A stretch of DNA of 57,358 bases from Porticoccaceae bacterium (GCA_029250825.1 JAQXEN010000076.1:1-57358); one strand, 5' to 3'. Positions 1 to 11,328 are shown, counted from the first letter of the stretch. The notes: generated from the letters alone by a model not told the origin. Numbers and translations: made by a program.

Positions 1-29
1 TTGTTGTTGCTCCAGGTGTTGGCGCGTAA
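1..29 (+). CDS. atpE: 3' end of ATP synthase subunit c (partial)
   Basis: The gene upstream of atpF in this operon type is atpE, the Fo ring subunit. Only the last codons would lie in the window. In frame 3 the sequence reads a short hydrophobic tail (VVAPGVGA) ending in TAA at 27-29, which leaves a 46-base gap before atpF. Frame 1 also stays open to a TAA at 49-51 but reads a less hydrophobic tail. The choice of frame is inference from the hydrophobic character of subunit c and its usual spacing; the bulk of the gene is outside the window. Confidence 0.4.
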
Positions 30-75
30 CAAACCGGTTAGCGAAATTTAATCCATTGTTTAACGAGGTAATGGC

Positions 76-546
76 GTGAATATTAATCTAACGCTTTTTG
101 GCCAAATGGTGACCTTTGCTTTCTTCGTGTGGTTCTGCATGAAGTTTGTCTGGCCGGTCATTATTGAGTCAATGGAAGAGCGACAGAAGAAAATCGCCGA
201 TGGTCTTGATGCGGCTGATCGTGCACTGCGTGACCTGGAACTGGCGCAGAACAAAGCCACGGATCAGATGAAAGAAGCCAAGCAGGAAGCTGCTGGCATC
301 GTTGATCAGGCAAACAAGCGCGCGAATCAGATTGTTGATGAAGCCAAGGTTCAGGCACGCACCGAGGGCGACCGCCTGAAAGTGGCCGCCGAAGCTGAGA
401 TTGAGCAAGAGATCAATCGTGCCAAAGAAGAGCTGCGCACTACTGTTGCGGGCTTGGCTCTGGCTGGTGCTGAGAAAGTGCTTGAAGCGTCTATCGACGA
501 CAAGGCCAATCGCGCATTGGTTGATAACTTAGCAGAGCAACTGTAA
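76..546 (+). CDS. atpF: F1Fo ATP synthase subunit b
   Basis: Subunit b is the peripheral stalk that ties the membrane Fo sector to the F1 head. The 156-residue product equals the usual bacterial length: one N-terminal membrane segment (about residues 5-25) followed by a long charged, Ala/Glu/Lys-rich helix typical of the dimeric coiled coil. The start is GTG at 76, preceded by GAGGT at 64-68; the ATG at 71 is out of frame and meets a stop at once. It sits between atpE and atpH, 12 bases before the latter, in the standard operon order. Confidence 0.97.
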   Translation: MNINLTLFGQMVTFAFFVWFCMKFVWPVIIESMEERQKKIADGLDAADRALRDLELAQNKATDQMKEAKQEAAGIVDQANKRANQIVDEAKVQARTEGDRLKVAAEAEIEQEINRAKEELRTTVAGLALAGAEKVLEASIDDKANRALVDNLAEQL

Positions 547-558
547 CCGAGGTTAATC

Positions 559-1095
559 ATGGCAGAATTAAGCACTTTAGCCCGGCCATATGCGAAAGCA
601 GCTTTTGAATTCGCTGTTACTGCGGGTGATCTGCAGGGCTGGTCACAAAGCTTAGCGATTGCCGGATCGGTTGCTCAGCAATCGAATGTTGTGCGCTTAC
701 TGGCTTCGCCAAGTGTTACGGCAGAGCAGCAGGCGCAGGCTTTGATTGAGATCTGTGGCGATGCTCTGAACGATCAAGGTAAGAACTTTTTAACGATTCT
801 TTCCGAAAATCGTCGGCTGCAGCTGTTACCGGATATCTCGCAGCAATTTGATGTTTTAAAAGCCAACCGTGAAAAAGCGGTTGATGTTGAAGTGACCGCC
901 GCCCATGAGCTCGATGCTGAACAACAGCAGAAGCTTAGTGACGCGCTGAGCACCAAACTAGAACGTAAAGTAAACATGCAGGTTCGTTTAGACAAGAATC
1001 TGCTGGGTGGTGCGGTTATACGTGCCGGGGATACCGTTATTGACGGTTCCATTCGTGGCCGATTGGCCAAACTCGCCGAGTCATTGCACTCCTAA
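559..1095 (+). CDS. atpH: F1 ATP synthase subunit delta
   Basis: Delta caps the F1 alpha3beta3 head and binds the end of the b stalk. The 178-residue product begins with the family-typical segment around residues 1-20 (LARPYAKAAFEFA) and keeps the conserved C-terminal region with LLGGAVIRAGDTVIDGS. Its length matches the 177-residue E. coli protein. A GAGGT ribosome site at 549-553 precedes the ATG. It lies between atpF and atpA with short gaps, so it is part of one transcript. Confidence 0.97.
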   Translation: MAELSTLARPYAKAAFEFAVTAGDLQGWSQSLAIAGSVAQQSNVVRLLASPSVTAEQQAQALIEICGDALNDQGKNFLTILSENRRLQLLPDISQQFDVLKANREKAVDVEVTAAHELDAEQQQKLSDALSTKLERKVNMQVRLDKNLLGGAVIRAGDTVIDGSIRGRLAKLAESLHS

Positions 1096-1112
1096 GGATT
1101 TGAGGCCTAAGC

Positions 1113-2657
1113 ATGCAGCAACTGAATCCATCAGAAATCAGCGAAATTATTAAGAGTCGTATCGACAATCTTAATGTTTCTTCAGAAGCCCAAAATGAGG
1201 GCACCATTGTTTCCGTATCGGACGGTATCATTCGTATTCACGGTTTAGACGACGTGATGTATGGCGAAATGATCGAATTTGATGGCGGTGTCTACGGTAT
1301 GGCACTTAACCTCGAGCGCGACTCAGTCGGCGCCGTGGTTTTGGGTGACTACCAGTCACTGGCCGAAGGACAAAAAGCCCGATGCACCGGACGTGTATTG
1401 GAAGTTCCAGTAGGACCAGAATTGGAAGGTCGCGTAGTCGACGCTCTGGGTAACCCTATTGATGGTAAAGGACCGGTCAATGCCGCCCTTACCGATGCAA
1501 TTGAAAAAGTTGCTCCAGGTGTTATTGAGCGTCAGTCGGTAGATCAGCCAGTACAGATCGGCCTCAAAGCTATTGATGCCATGGTGCCAATCGGTCGCGG
1601 TCAGCGCGAGCTGATTATTGGTGATCGCCAGATTGGTAAGACTGCGATTGCAGTTGACGCTATCATCAACCAGAAAGGCTCAGGTATTAAATGTATCTAT
1701 GTAGCCATCGGTCAGAAAGCTGCTTCGGTTGCCGCTGTTGTGCGCAAACTCGAAGAGCACGGCGCCATGGAGCACACAATTGTTGTTGCTGCTACCGCTT
1801 CTGATCCAGCTGCTATGCAGTTCTTGGCACCCTTTGCTGGTTGTTCAATGGGTGAGTACTACCGCGATCGCGGTCAAGACGCACTGATCATTTATGATGA
1901 TTTGACTAAGCAGGCCTGGGCCTACCGTCAAATCTCACTGTTGCTAAAACGTCCTCCGGGTCGTGAAGCCTACCCTGGTGACGTATTCTATTTGCACTCC
2001 AGACTTCTCGAGCGCGCAGCACGGGTAAACCCAACATACGTTGAGAAGTTTACCAACGGTGAAGTTAAGGGTCAGACAGGTTCATTGACTGCATTGCCAG
2101 TGATTGAGACTCAGGCTGGTGACGTTTCTGCCTTTGTACCAACCAACGTAATTTCGATTACCGATGGTCAGATCTTCCTCGAAGCAGATATGTTTAACGC
2201 CGGTGTTCGTCCAGCGATGAACGCAGGTATCTCTGTATCTCGAGTAGGTGGTGCAGCACAGACCAAAATCATTAAGAAACTGTCCGGTGGTATTCGTACT
2301 GCTCTGGCACAGTATCGTGAACTGGCGGCATTCTCGCAGTTTGCCTCTGACCTCGATGACGCTACCAAAGCCCAGTTGGATCACGGTGAGCGCGTAACTG
2401 AGCTGATGAAGCAGAAGCAGTACTCGCCACAGAGCATCGCTGAAATGGGTGTAATGGTTTACGCGGCTGACAACGGTTATTTGCAAGCGGTTGAAGTGAG
2501 CAAAATCGGTGACTTTGAAGCAGCCCTGCTCTCTTATATGAAAGCTGAGCACGCTGATCTCATGACCCAAATTAATGCATCAGGTGATTATAACGACGAC
2601 ATAGCAGCTGGTTTTAAAGCGGCTTTGGACAAGTTTATTGCAACCCAAACCTGGTAA
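1113..2657 (+). CDS. atpA: F1 ATP synthase subunit alpha
   Basis: Alpha is the non-catalytic nucleotide-binding subunit of the F1 head. The product has 514 residues (E. coli 513) and shows the beta-barrel N domain, the nucleotide-binding domain and the helical C domain. The P-loop reads GDRQIGKT rather than the almost universal GDRQTGKT; the GKT core is intact, so function should be kept. The arginine-finger region ([12 protein letters not shown]) is present. The gene is preceded by AAGGAT at 1094-1099 and followed 27 bases later by atpG. Confidence 0.98.
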   Translation: MQQLNPSEISEIIKSRIDNLNVSSEAQNEGTIVSVSDGIIRIHGLDDVMYGEMIEFDGGVYGMALNLERDSVGAVVLGDYQSLAEGQKARCTGRVLEVPVGPELEGRVVDALGNPIDGKGPVNAALTDAIEKVAPGVIERQSVDQPVQIGLKAIDAMVPIGRGQRELIIGDRQIGKTAIAVDAIINQKGSGIKCIYVAIGQKAASVAAVVRKLEEHGAMEHTIVVAATASDPAAMQFLAPFAGCSMGEYYRDRGQDALIIYDDLTKQAWAYRQISLLLKRPPGREAYPGDVFYLHSRLLERAARVNPTYVEKFTNGEVKGQTGSLTALPVIETQAGDVSAFVPTNVISITDGQIFLEADMFNAGVRPAMNAGISVSRVGGAAQTKIIKKLSGGIRTALAQYRELAAFSQFASDLDDATKAQLDHGERVTELMKQKQYSPQSIAEMGVMVYAADNGYLQAVEVSKIGDFEAALLSYMKAEHADLMTQINASGDYNDDIAAGFKAALDKFIATQTW

Positions 2658-2684
2658 GTCAGAGTAATCGGACAGGCATAAAAA

Positions 2685-3545
2685 ATGGCAGTCGGAAAAG
2701 AAGTTAAAACGAAAATTGCTAGTATTGGTAGCACGCAGAAGATCACTAGCGCCATGGAAATGGTTGCGGCGAGCAAGATGCGTCGCGCCCAAGAACGCAT
2801 GTCCGTGGGCAAGCCCTACGCCCAGCGTATCCGTGACGTAGTCGGTCATATCGCCAATGCGGTCTCTGAGTATAAACATCAGTATTTGACTGAACGCGAA
2901 GTAAAACGCGTTGCCTATGTGGTTATCTCAACGGATCGCGGCCTCTGTGGTGGCTTGAACATCAATCTGTTTAAAGCCGCACTAAAGTCCATGAAGACCT
3001 GGACTGATCAGGGCGTTGAAGTCGATATCTGTGTTGTTGGCAATAAAGCCGCAGGGTTTTTTAGCGCTGTTGGTGGCAACGTAGTGGCCGCAGTAAAAGA
3101 TATAGGCGACGAGCCCAACGCAGCGGATTTGATCGGCGGCGTAAAGGTTATGTTGGATGCCTACGATGAAGGGCGTATCGACAAGCTGTTCGTGGTGAGC
3201 AACGAATTTGTAAACACTATGACTCAGTCACCTTCGGTTGAGCAGTTGTTGCCGCTGGCGGCAGATGACGATACACGCCTCAAGCATCACTGGGACTATA
3301 TCTATGAGCCCGATGCCAAGGAGCTACTCGATGGCATGTTGATTCGCTATATCGAATCACAGGTTTATCAGGGTGTGGTAGAGAATAAAGCCTGTGAGCA
3401 GGCCGCACGTATGCTCGCGATGAAAAACGCCACCGAAAATGCCGGTGAAATGATTGACGAATTGCAACTGCTTTATAACAAGGCGCGTCAGGCAGCGATT
3501 ACCCAAGAGCTGTCAGAGATTGTAAGTGGCGCAGCAGCTGTTTAA
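2685..3545 (+). CDS. atpG: F1 ATP synthase subunit gamma
   Basis: Gamma is the central rotor shaft inside the alpha3beta3 ring. The 286-residue product (E. coli 287) has the two hallmark terminal helices: the N-terminal [20 protein letters not shown] stretch and the C-terminal [20 protein letters not shown] stretch, which together form the coiled-coil axle. The middle carries the Rossmann-like domain with [11 protein letters not shown]. It lies in standard order between atpA and atpD. Confidence 0.98.
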   Translation: MAVGKEVKTKIASIGSTQKITSAMEMVAASKMRRAQERMSVGKPYAQRIRDVVGHIANAVSEYKHQYLTEREVKRVAYVVISTDRGLCGGLNINLFKAALKSMKTWTDQGVEVDICVVGNKAAGFFSAVGGNVVAAVKDIGDEPNAADLIGGVKVMLDAYDEGRIDKLFVVSNEFVNTMTQSPSVEQLLPLAADDDTRLKHHWDYIYEPDAKELLDGMLIRYIESQVYQGVVENKACEQAARMLAMKNATENAGEMIDELQLLYNKARQAAITQELSEIVSGAAAV

Positions 3546-4985
<1,440 letters not shown>

Positions 4986-5056
4986 GGTTCTTGGTTTTAC
5001 CAAAGCAGTCTCAATCTAAACAGTAATAAGTTGCAGCAAGCAAAGGCAATATAGAC

Positions 5057-5482
5057 ATGGCAATAACAGTGCATTGTGACATCGTAAGTTCGGATGAATC
5101 CCTGTTCTCTGGTTTGGTCGAGATGGTTGTTGCCACCGGCTCACTGGGTGAACTGGGTGTAACAGCCGGTCATGCGCCACTGCTCAGCGACTTGAAGCCC
5201 GGTCCAGTACGTCTGGTAAAACAGAATGGTGAAGAGGAAATTTACTATCTGTCAGGCGGTTATCTGGAAGTTCAGCCGAATAATATCTCCATTCTGGCCG
5301 ATACAGCAGTGCGCGCCAATGATATTGATGAAGCTGCAGCAGCCGAAGCGGTAAAGGAAGCAGAGAGCGCCATCGCCAATCAGTCTGGTGAAATTGAGTA
5401 CTCCAAAGCCGCCTCCATGTTGGCTCAGGCAACAGCTCAGTTGCGCACAGTACAGGCACTACGTAAAAAGCTTGGCGGCTGA
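5057..5482 (+). CDS. atpC: F1 ATP synthase subunit epsilon
   Basis: Epsilon joins gamma to the c-ring and acts as an intrinsic inhibitor of ATP hydrolysis. The 141-residue product (E. coli 139) has an N-terminal beta-sandwich with the conserved [19 protein letters not shown] segment and a C-terminal alpha-helical pair rich in Ala and Glu. It is the last gene of the operon, 71 bases after atpD, and is followed within 20 bases by a strong intrinsic terminator. Confidence 0.97.
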   Translation: MAITVHCDIVSSDESLFSGLVEMVVATGSLGELGVTAGHAPLLSDLKPGPVRLVKQNGEEEIYYLSGGYLEVQPNNISILADTAVRANDIDEAAAAEAVKEAESAIANQSGEIEYSKAASMLAQATAQLRTVQALRKKLGG

Positions 5483-5500
5483 TTCAGCGAGCAAGCAGTT

Positions 5501-5530
5501 AAAAAAGGGTGGCTACGGCTGCCCTTTTTT
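5501..5530 (+). terminator. Intrinsic terminator of the atp operon
   Basis: A 13-pair stem (two of the pairs are G-U) has arms 5501-5513 and 5518-5530. It closes on a TACG loop with a C-G closing pair, which in RNA is a very stable cUACGg (UNCG) tetraloop. The A-run at the base and T-run on the 3' side mean it could also act on the other strand. It lies 18 bases after the atpC stop and separates the ATP synthase operon from glmU. Confidence 0.9.
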
Positions 5531-5655
5531 ATCTCTGTCAATAAAGCCCCAACAGCGTCATCTAAGCCCCTCACCTCGAGGCTTGTACTGAGCAACGTTT
5601 GCCAGTAACGTAAACCCATAGATTGTTATCCCGCCGAGATAAAAGTGATCAGACT

Positions 5656-7023
5656 ATGACAAAAACGGATATTGTTATTCTCGCTGCAGGCAAAGGCACG
5701 CGCATGCGCTCCCAGCTTCCCAAGGTGCTCCATCGGCTTGCCGATAAGCCCTTGCTAAGCCATGTATTGGACGCCGCGGACGGTATAGCCGATGCCCATA
5801 AGATCGTGGTCACCGGCCACGGCGCCGAGACTGTTCGGGCCGCCTACCAAGATCGCTCCTGCACCTTCGTTGAGCAACGCGACCGCTTGGGCACTGGCCA
5901 CGCCGTGCACTGCGCTCTGACTGAGCTACGTGAACAGGCGAAAGTCGTCATTCTCTATGGCGATGTTCCGCTTATCAGCAGCGATACCATTGCCAAAATG
6001 CTCGCCGCTGTGGATCACAGCCATATCTCCCTACTGACTATTGAGTTAGAAAACCCCACCGGCTACGGCCGCATCATCCGCGATGCAGATGGCCATATAG
6101 AAGCCATTGTTGAGCAAAAAGATGCCACCGCCGAGCAACTGCAGATCGGTGAAGTAAATACCGGTGTGATGGCCATGACCACCGAACTACTGGCCACATG
6201 GCTGCCACAGATTGGTAACCAGAATGCCCAAGCGGAGTACTATCTCACCGACTTGATCGCCATTGCCCGCAATGCCGGTTATAGCGTCACTGGTGTGAAC
6301 CCTAGTTCAGCCAGCGAAGTTGAAGGGGTGAATAGTCGCCAGCAGTTAGCTGCACTTGAGCGGGTCTATCAGCGCCAATTAGCTGAACAGTTGATGGCTT
6401 CCGGCACCAGTCTTGCCGACCCGAATCGCTTTGACCAGCGCGGTACCCTGACTGCCGGTACTGACAACTTTATCGATGTGAATTCTGTGTTTGAGGGCAA
6501 TGTTAGCCTTGGTTCCAATGTCAGTATTGGCGCTAACTGTTATATCCGTAACAGCACCCTAGCAGATGGGGTCGAGATCAAAGCCAATACCGTTATTGAC
6601 CAATCCACCATCGGCGCCAACGCAGTAATCGGGCCCTTTGCACGAATACGTCCCGGTACTCAGTTGGGTTCCAATACCAAAGTGGGCAACTTTGTCGAAA
6701 CCAAAAAAGCCATCGTCGGCAATGGCAGCAAAATTAACCACCTCAGTTATGTGGGTGATGCCGAGCTAGGTGAAATGGTTAATATTGGCGCCGGCACCAT
6801 CACCTGCAACTACGACGGTGTGAATAAACATAAAACCGAAATTGGCGATAACAGTTTTGTTGGATCCAACAGCACTCTAGTGGCGCCAGTGGTGATTGAG
6901 CAGGATGGATTTGTCGCAGCGGGCTCGACTATTAATTCAACTGTAGCGGCAGGCAACCTCGCGGTTGGGCGCGCCAAACAACGCAATATAGCGGGCTGGA
7001 AACGCCCGACTAAAAACAAATAG
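5656..7023 (+). CDS. glmU: Bifunctional GlcNAc-1-P uridyltransferase / GlcN-1-P acetyltransferase
   Basis: GlmU acetylates glucosamine-1-phosphate and then couples it to UTP, giving UDP-GlcNAc for peptidoglycan and LPS. From ATG 5656 the product has 455 residues (E. coli 456). The N-terminal Rossmann-like pyrophosphorylase domain opens with LAAGKGTRMRSQLPKVLH. The C-terminal half is a left-handed beta-helix of hexapeptide repeats containing VGNFVETKKA and NYDGVNKHKT, the acetyl-CoA and catalytic regions. An in-frame TTG at 5623 would add 11 residues with no homology and is not favoured. glmS follows after 11 bases. Confidence 0.96.
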   Translation: MTKTDIVILAAGKGTRMRSQLPKVLHRLADKPLLSHVLDAADGIADAHKIVVTGHGAETVRAAYQDRSCTFVEQRDRLGTGHAVHCALTELREQAKVVILYGDVPLISSDTIAKMLAAVDHSHISLLTIELENPTGYGRIIRDADGHIEAIVEQKDATAEQLQIGEVNTGVMAMTTELLATWLPQIGNQNAQAEYYLTDLIAIARNAGYSVTGVNPSSASEVEGVNSRQQLAALERVYQRQLAEQLMASGTSLADPNRFDQRGTLTAGTDNFIDVNSVFEGNVSLGSNVSIGANCYIRNSTLADGVEIKANTVIDQSTIGANAVIGPFARIRPGTQLGSNTKVGNFVETKKAIVGNGSKINHLSYVGDAELGEMVNIGAGTITCNYDGVNKHKTEIGDNSFVGSNSTLVAPVVIEQDGFVAAGSTINSTVAAGNLAVGRAKQRNIAGWKRPTKNK

Positions 7024-7034
7024 GAAGTTTGCAT

Positions 7035-8864
7035 ATGTGCGGAATCGTTGGAGCAGTAACCCAGAGAAATGTCTATAAAATCCTTATAGAAGGACTCCGT
7101 CGCCTCGAGTATCGTGGCTACGATTCCGCTGGGTTATCGATAATCGACAACCAGCAAACACTGCAGACCCGGAAAAATATCGGCAAGGTGGCCGAACTGG
7201 TAAAAGTCGCTGAAGCAAATCCGGTGAGTGGTTCTACCGGTATCTCCCATACTCGTTGGGCGACTCATGGAGAGCCAAGCAGCCTCAATTCCCACCCACA
7301 CAACTCCGCCGGTGTCTCAGTTGTCCACAATGGCATTATTGAAAACCATGTGCAGCTGCGTGGGGAAATGGAAGCCGCGGGTTATAAGATTATCTCCGCT
7401 ACAGATACCGAGGTGGTGGCCCATTTAGTGCACTACTATCTACAAAAAAACCGGAATTTGCGCAGTGCCGTTGCACAGACCATCAGTCGTCTCGATGGCG
7501 CATATGCCCTAGGTGTAATCTCAGAAGAGCATCCGGATACCATCGTTGCAGCACGGAGTGGCAGCCCACTGGTGATTGGCGTGGGTATTGATGAAAACTT
7601 TATTGCCTCGGATCAGATGGCTCTGCGTCAGGTAACGGATCAGTTTATCTTTTTAGAAGAAGGTGATTTGGTAGAGTTGACCAGCGCGGCCTACAGTATC
7701 TTTGATGAGTCCGGGGCCCCTGTAGAGCGAGCAATTAACCAGCTCGATGAAGCTGATCAGGTTGCCGAAAAAGGCCAGTACCGGCACTTTATGCAAAAAG
7801 AAATTTTTGAACAGCCAGCTGTTTTAGCCAATACCATTGGTGGCAGACTGGCAGCTGATCATATTCGCGAGGCCATCTTTGGCTATCGCGCCGACGAGAT
7901 TTTTGCCGAAACTAAAAATATACACATCATTGCCTGTGGCACCAGCTTTCACTCTGGCTTGGTTGCCAAATACTGGCTTGAAGAATATGCTGGTATTCCC
8001 TGTCAGGTAGAAGTCGCCAGTGAATATCGCTATCGCAAGGTTCCGGTTCCTGCGGCAACCCTTTTTGTCACCATCTCCCAATCTGGGGAAACAGCAGATA
8101 CATTGTCAGCACTGCGCAAGGCTAAAGAGAGTGGCTATCTAGGGTTTTTAGCCATCTGCAATGTGGCTAACAGCTCTCTGGTGCGCGAATCAGATATATC
8201 CCTGATGACCCTTGCCGGGCCCGAGATTGGCGTGGCCTCCACTAAAGCTTTCACCACCCAGCTTGTAGCCCTGCAGTTACTGGCTATCTCGCTGGCAAAA
8301 CACCGAGGACTGGACCCGCAGGTTGAAAAAGAATTAGTTCAAAATCTGCATAGATTACCGCAGCTATGCAGCCAAGTACTGGCACTGGATTCAGTGATCG
8401 AAGCGGTTTCAGAATCCTTTGCCAATAAGCAGCATGCCTTGTTTTTAGGTCGTGGCGAGCAGTATCCAATTGCCTTAGAGGGTGCTCTGAAATTAAAAGA
8501 GATTTCCTATATTCACGCTGAGGCCTATCCCTCAGGTGAATTAAAGCACGGACCCCTTGCCCTTGTTGACGAAGATATGCCGGTTGTGACGGTGGCGCCG
8601 AATAATCAACTTTTGGAAAAGCTGAAATCCAATCTACATGAAGTTCGTGCACGGGGCGGCCAGCTATTTGTTTTTGCCGATTCTGCCAGCGGCTTTGTTA
8701 GTGAGCCGGGCACTACAGTGATCGATATGCCACATGTGCCGAAAAGCTTGGAAGCCATTATTTATACACTGCCATTACAGATGCTCTCTTATCATGTAGC
8801 GCTTCTAAAAGGCACTGATGTGGATCAGCCGAGAAATTTGGCCAAGTCCGTGACAGTTGAATAA
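7035..8864 (+). CDS. glmS: Glutamine-fructose-6-phosphate aminotransferase
   Basis: GlmS makes glucosamine-6-phosphate from fructose-6-phosphate and glutamine, the first step to UDP-GlcNAc. From ATG 7035 the product is 609 residues, equal to E. coli GlmS, and starts MCGIVGAV, so that Cys2 becomes the N-terminal nucleophile after Met removal. A TTG at 7029 would mask this cysteine and is rejected. AGGAAG at 7022-7027 is the ribosome site. Residues 1-240 form the glutaminase domain; two SIS isomerase domains follow (SQSGETADTLSALR; GRGEQYPIALEGALKLKE). It is cotranscribed with glmU. Confidence 0.97.
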   Translation: MCGIVGAVTQRNVYKILIEGLRRLEYRGYDSAGLSIIDNQQTLQTRKNIGKVAELVKVAEANPVSGSTGISHTRWATHGEPSSLNSHPHNSAGVSVVHNGIIENHVQLRGEMEAAGYKIISATDTEVVAHLVHYYLQKNRNLRSAVAQTISRLDGAYALGVISEEHPDTIVAARSGSPLVIGVGIDENFIASDQMALRQVTDQFIFLEEGDLVELTSAAYSIFDESGAPVERAINQLDEADQVAEKGQYRHFMQKEIFEQPAVLANTIGGRLAADHIREAIFGYRADEIFAETKNIHIIACGTSFHSGLVAKYWLEEYAGIPCQVEVASEYRYRKVPVPAATLFVTISQSGETADTLSALRKAKESGYLGFLAICNVANSSLVRESDISLMTLAGPEIGVASTKAFTTQLVALQLLAISLAKHRGLDPQVEKELVQNLHRLPQLCSQVLALDSVIEAVSESFANKQHALFLGRGEQYPIALEGALKLKEISYIHAEAYPSGELKHGPLALVDEDMPVVTVAPNNQLLEKLKSNLHEVRARGGQLFVFADSASGFVSEPGTTVIDMPHVPKSLEAIIYTLPLQMLSYHVALLKGTDVDQPRNLAKSVTVE

Positions 8865-9100
8865 ATTAGCGAAAAAATATTTAAAAAACGATAATTACAG
8901 AAATAAAAAAATCAAAAAATTTTTCTATTTTTCACGAATACTTCGGTTTAAATACCTGAGAAAAAATAAATCACTGGGAAAATACTTTTTCAGATTAATA
9001 AAATAGAAATAAAAAATTACAGAATAATCGATAAGATAAAAAAAGGGCCATAACTAATATACTTTCGTTTTGGCAGAGTAAATTATAGTGGAGAAAAATA
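8865..9100. other. AT-rich non-coding gap after glmS
   Basis: This 236-base stretch is strikingly richer in A and T than the flanking glmS gene, with many A- and T-runs and no convincing ORF. No clear intrinsic terminator for glmS was found in it. It marks the left edge of a compositionally distinct patch that runs to about 10380. Confidence 0.6.
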
Positions 9101-9487
9101 ATGCCCCCTATTTATGTTCACGCCTTCTTTGCCTTGCTCGCAGTTCCTTTGGGCCTGTACATCCTGCTGACCCAAAAGGGTACCAAGCAACACAAGTTGA
9201 TTGGGCGTATCTGGAGTCTATTTTTATTAATAGTGTCTTTTACGGCAATCTTTATTCAGGCGATTACTCCCGGCCAATACTCGCTGATACATCTATTGAT
9301 TCCCTGGACCATAGGTTCTCTGATTTACTCGATATGGAGCATCAGAAAATTTCAGAAAACAAAATTAGAAAAATATAAAAAAGCTCATATGTATTCCATG
9401 GTCGGGGTTTATGTGGGTGCTCTCTTGGTGGCGGGATTATTTACCCTAATGCCGGGGCGATTATTTTATGAAATATTATTTAACTAA
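9101..9487 (+). CDS. Small four-helix membrane protein, DUF2306-like
   Basis: The 128-residue product is almost entirely hydrophobic, with about four membrane segments (roughly residues 5-22, 35-54, 62-80 and 101-121). A His near the N-terminus and the KQHKLIGRIWS motif between helices 1 and 2 resemble the DUF2306 group of predicted membrane proteins, whose function is unknown. GGAG at 9090-9093 sets the ATG at 9101; an overlapping frame starting at 9088 shows no such character. Codon use is much more AT-rich than in the neighbouring core genes. The DUF2306 assignment is from motif memory and is tentative. Confidence 0.7.
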   Translation: MPPIYVHAFFALLAVPLGLYILLTQKGTKQHKLIGRIWSLFLLIVSFTAIFIQAITPGQYSLIHLLIPWTIGSLIYSIWSIRKFQKTKLEKYKKAHMYSMVGVYVGALLVAGLFTLMPGRLFYEILFN

Positions 9488-9533
9488 AAATAATTTTAAA
9501 AAATTTGCGTTATTAATCTAAAGTAGCATAACT

Positions 9534-10376
9534 ATGTTTAACTCTCTCGATCATCTTATTATCGCCGTTAAAGATTTGGATACAGCCGAAGAAAACTACA
9601 GGAAAATATTTGGCTTAGATCCGGCTTGGAGGGGTGAGCACAAAGAGTTCGGTACCAGTAATTGTTTGTTCAAGTTTAAAAATACTTATTTTGAATTATT
9701 GGCCGCTACGGGAACTGGACCTGGAGCAGCGCTGGTTCATCACCATCTCGAGAACAGTGGAGAAGGACTGATAGGCACAGTATTTGGGGCCGACAATATT
9801 GATGATGTTGCAAACGCCCTGAGAGACAAAGGGTTTAATTTTCCAGATCCCTCCTTTGGAGAAGGTAGTAACTTTAAAGATCAGAAAATTCGCAAATGGA
9901 AAAATCTTTTTTTTCCGCCGGAGCTTACTCGAGGTTTGTTTTCCTTTGTTATCCAACACACGGAAGGCGAGTTGGCTTCCCCTAAAATCTACCACCCCGC
10001 CTCCATTGGAAAGTTAGATCATCTGGTTATTCAAACCAATGATGCTGACGGTTTTATAAAGATCTATAGAGATCTGTTTAATATCAGATTATCTCTGGAT
10101 AAGATTGTTGAGCGCTGGAAAGCCAGAATACTATTTTTCAGGCTAAATAAGACAACCATAGAAGTGGTCGAGAAATTAGATGATCAAGAGCCCAATGACA
10201 GGTTGTGGGGACTGACCTGGGATGTGCAAAATATAGAGCAGGCACATGCGAGACTATTGGGTGAAGGGGTTGATGTCACGCCAATCAAAAAAGGCATAAA
10301 AGAAAACACTCTTGTAGCTACGGTTAAATCCCATACTCACAATGTACCCACCCTGCTTATTGAGCATCTTAGATAA
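9534..10376 (+). CDS. Two-domain VOC (glyoxalase-like) protein
   Basis: The 280-residue product contains two vicinal-oxygen-chelate modules. The first (about residues 3-145) starts with SLDHLIIAVKDLDTAEENY and has a candidate metal pair His7 and Glu54. The second (about 158-280) restarts with KLDHLVIQTND (His163). The first half resembles the glyoxalase-like domain seen in proteins of unknown substrate, so the function could be a dioxygenase, lyase, isomerase or binding protein. It lies 46 bases after the DUF2306-like gene, shares its AT-rich base use, and has only a weak ribosome site. No pathway partner is visible. Confidence 0.75.
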   Translation: MFNSLDHLIIAVKDLDTAEENYRKIFGLDPAWRGEHKEFGTSNCLFKFKNTYFELLAATGTGPGAALVHHHLENSGEGLIGTVFGADNIDDVANALRDKGFNFPDPSFGEGSNFKDQKIRKWKNLFFPPELTRGLFSFVIQHTEGELASPKIYHPASIGKLDHLVIQTNDADGFIKIYRDLFNIRLSLDKIVERWKARILFFRLNKTTIEVVEKLDDQEPNDRLWGLTWDVQNIEQAHARLLGEGVDVTPIKKGIKENTLVATVKSHTHNVPTLLIEHLR

Positions 10377-10448
10377 ATAGCTATGTGTCTGGATTAGGAG
10401 ACTCGACTAGAGTGTTCACTAGGGCGCCTGACGAATGTAAGGGGCTGC

Positions 10449-11297
10449 TTAGCTACTTCTTAGTGATGAGAGCCCTGATTGCAGCTGCTGCAAGTGGGCC
10501 TGAAGTTGTGGGCCTTTCTTCTGCGCAACGCCAATGGCCAATACATCGATAACGGCTAAATGTGCAATACGCGATGACAGTGGGGTATAGATCTGAATAT
10601 CCTCCTTGGCATCAATTTCAATTGCGATATCGGCTCTGCGCGCAATAGGCGTGCCGCTTGGGGCTAAGCCAATCACAATACCACCGGCCTGTTTCACTAA
10701 TTCCATAGAATCCAGCAGTGCCTGAGTGCGCCCAGACTGGGAGATGGCAATCACCACATCCCCCGGCTGAAGAGAGGTGGCGGACATATTCTGGAGATGG
10801 GGATCTGAGTAGGCTGCCGAGGTAATCTGTAACCTAAAGAATTTATGCTGCGCGTCAAAGGCCACTGCCGCCGAGGCGCCAAAGCCGTAAAATTCTACCC
10901 GTTGCGCCGTACAGATGGCGGTTACGGCGGCCTCGAGATTTTCCAGTGCCAAGCTATCGCGGACCTTTAATAAGGTGTCGACGGTGGAGTCGAAGACCTT
11001 GTGAGTATATTCCCGGGCTGAATCTGTATCGGTAACGGCAATCTGTCCATAGCTTGGGCTTGAGGCCAGCTGTTGCGCTAGCGCTAGCTTAAAGTCCTGA
11101 AATCCGTGGCAACCCACAGCACGGCAGAAGCGCACCACGGTTGGCTCACTGACACCGGCCTGTTGCGCCAGATCGACAATCCGCATGCGGATTACGCCGA
11201 GAGGTTCTTTAAGAACGAATTCGGCGACTTTGCGCTCTGATTTGCGGAGTTCGACCAGAGTGTCACTGATAGTTTGGGTGAGCTGTGCCGGTTTCAT
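10449..11297 (-). CDS. hexR: RpiR-family regulator HexR
   Basis: HexR represses central sugar metabolism genes (Entner-Doudoroff and glycolytic genes in pseudomonads and other gammaproteobacteria) and senses the intermediate KDPG. The 282-residue product has an N-terminal RpiR helix-turn-helix (VSEPTVVRFCRAVGCHGFQ, about residues 47-65) and a C-terminal SIS domain with VEFYGFGASAAVAFDAQHKF and AISQSGRTQ, close to Pseudomonas HexR in order and length. ATG 11297 is chosen because the family begins about here; the upstream in-frame 49 residues look unrelated. There is no good ribosome site. A HexR-like box lies 32 bases upstream. It is divergent from uvrD. Confidence 0.88.
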   Translation of the reverse strand: MKPAQLTQTISDTLVELRKSERKVAEFVLKEPLGVIRMRIVDLAQQAGVSEPTVVRFCRAVGCHGFQDFKLALAQQLASSPSYGQIAVTDTDSAREYTHKVFDSTVDTLLKVRDSLALENLEAAVTAICTAQRVEFYGFGASAAVAFDAQHKFFRLQITSAAYSDPHLQNMSATSLQPGDVVIAISQSGRTQALLDSMELVKQAGGIVIGLAPSGTPIARRADIAIEIDAKEDIQIYTPLSSRIAHLAVIDVLAIGVAQKKGPQLQAHLQQLQSGLSSLRSS

Positions 11298-11328
11298 AGG
11301 GGAGCCAATAGTGAGCAAGATAGAGTTA

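Noticed and set aside
2082..2570. 162-codon open frame on the minus strand
   Set aside because: Lies wholly within atpA, a strongly supported gene; the product has no domain, and there is no ribosome site.
9088..9378. 96-codon plus-strand frame overlapping the DUF2306-like gene
   Set aside because: The frame starting at 9101 has a ribosome site and clear membrane helices; the 9088 frame shows neither.
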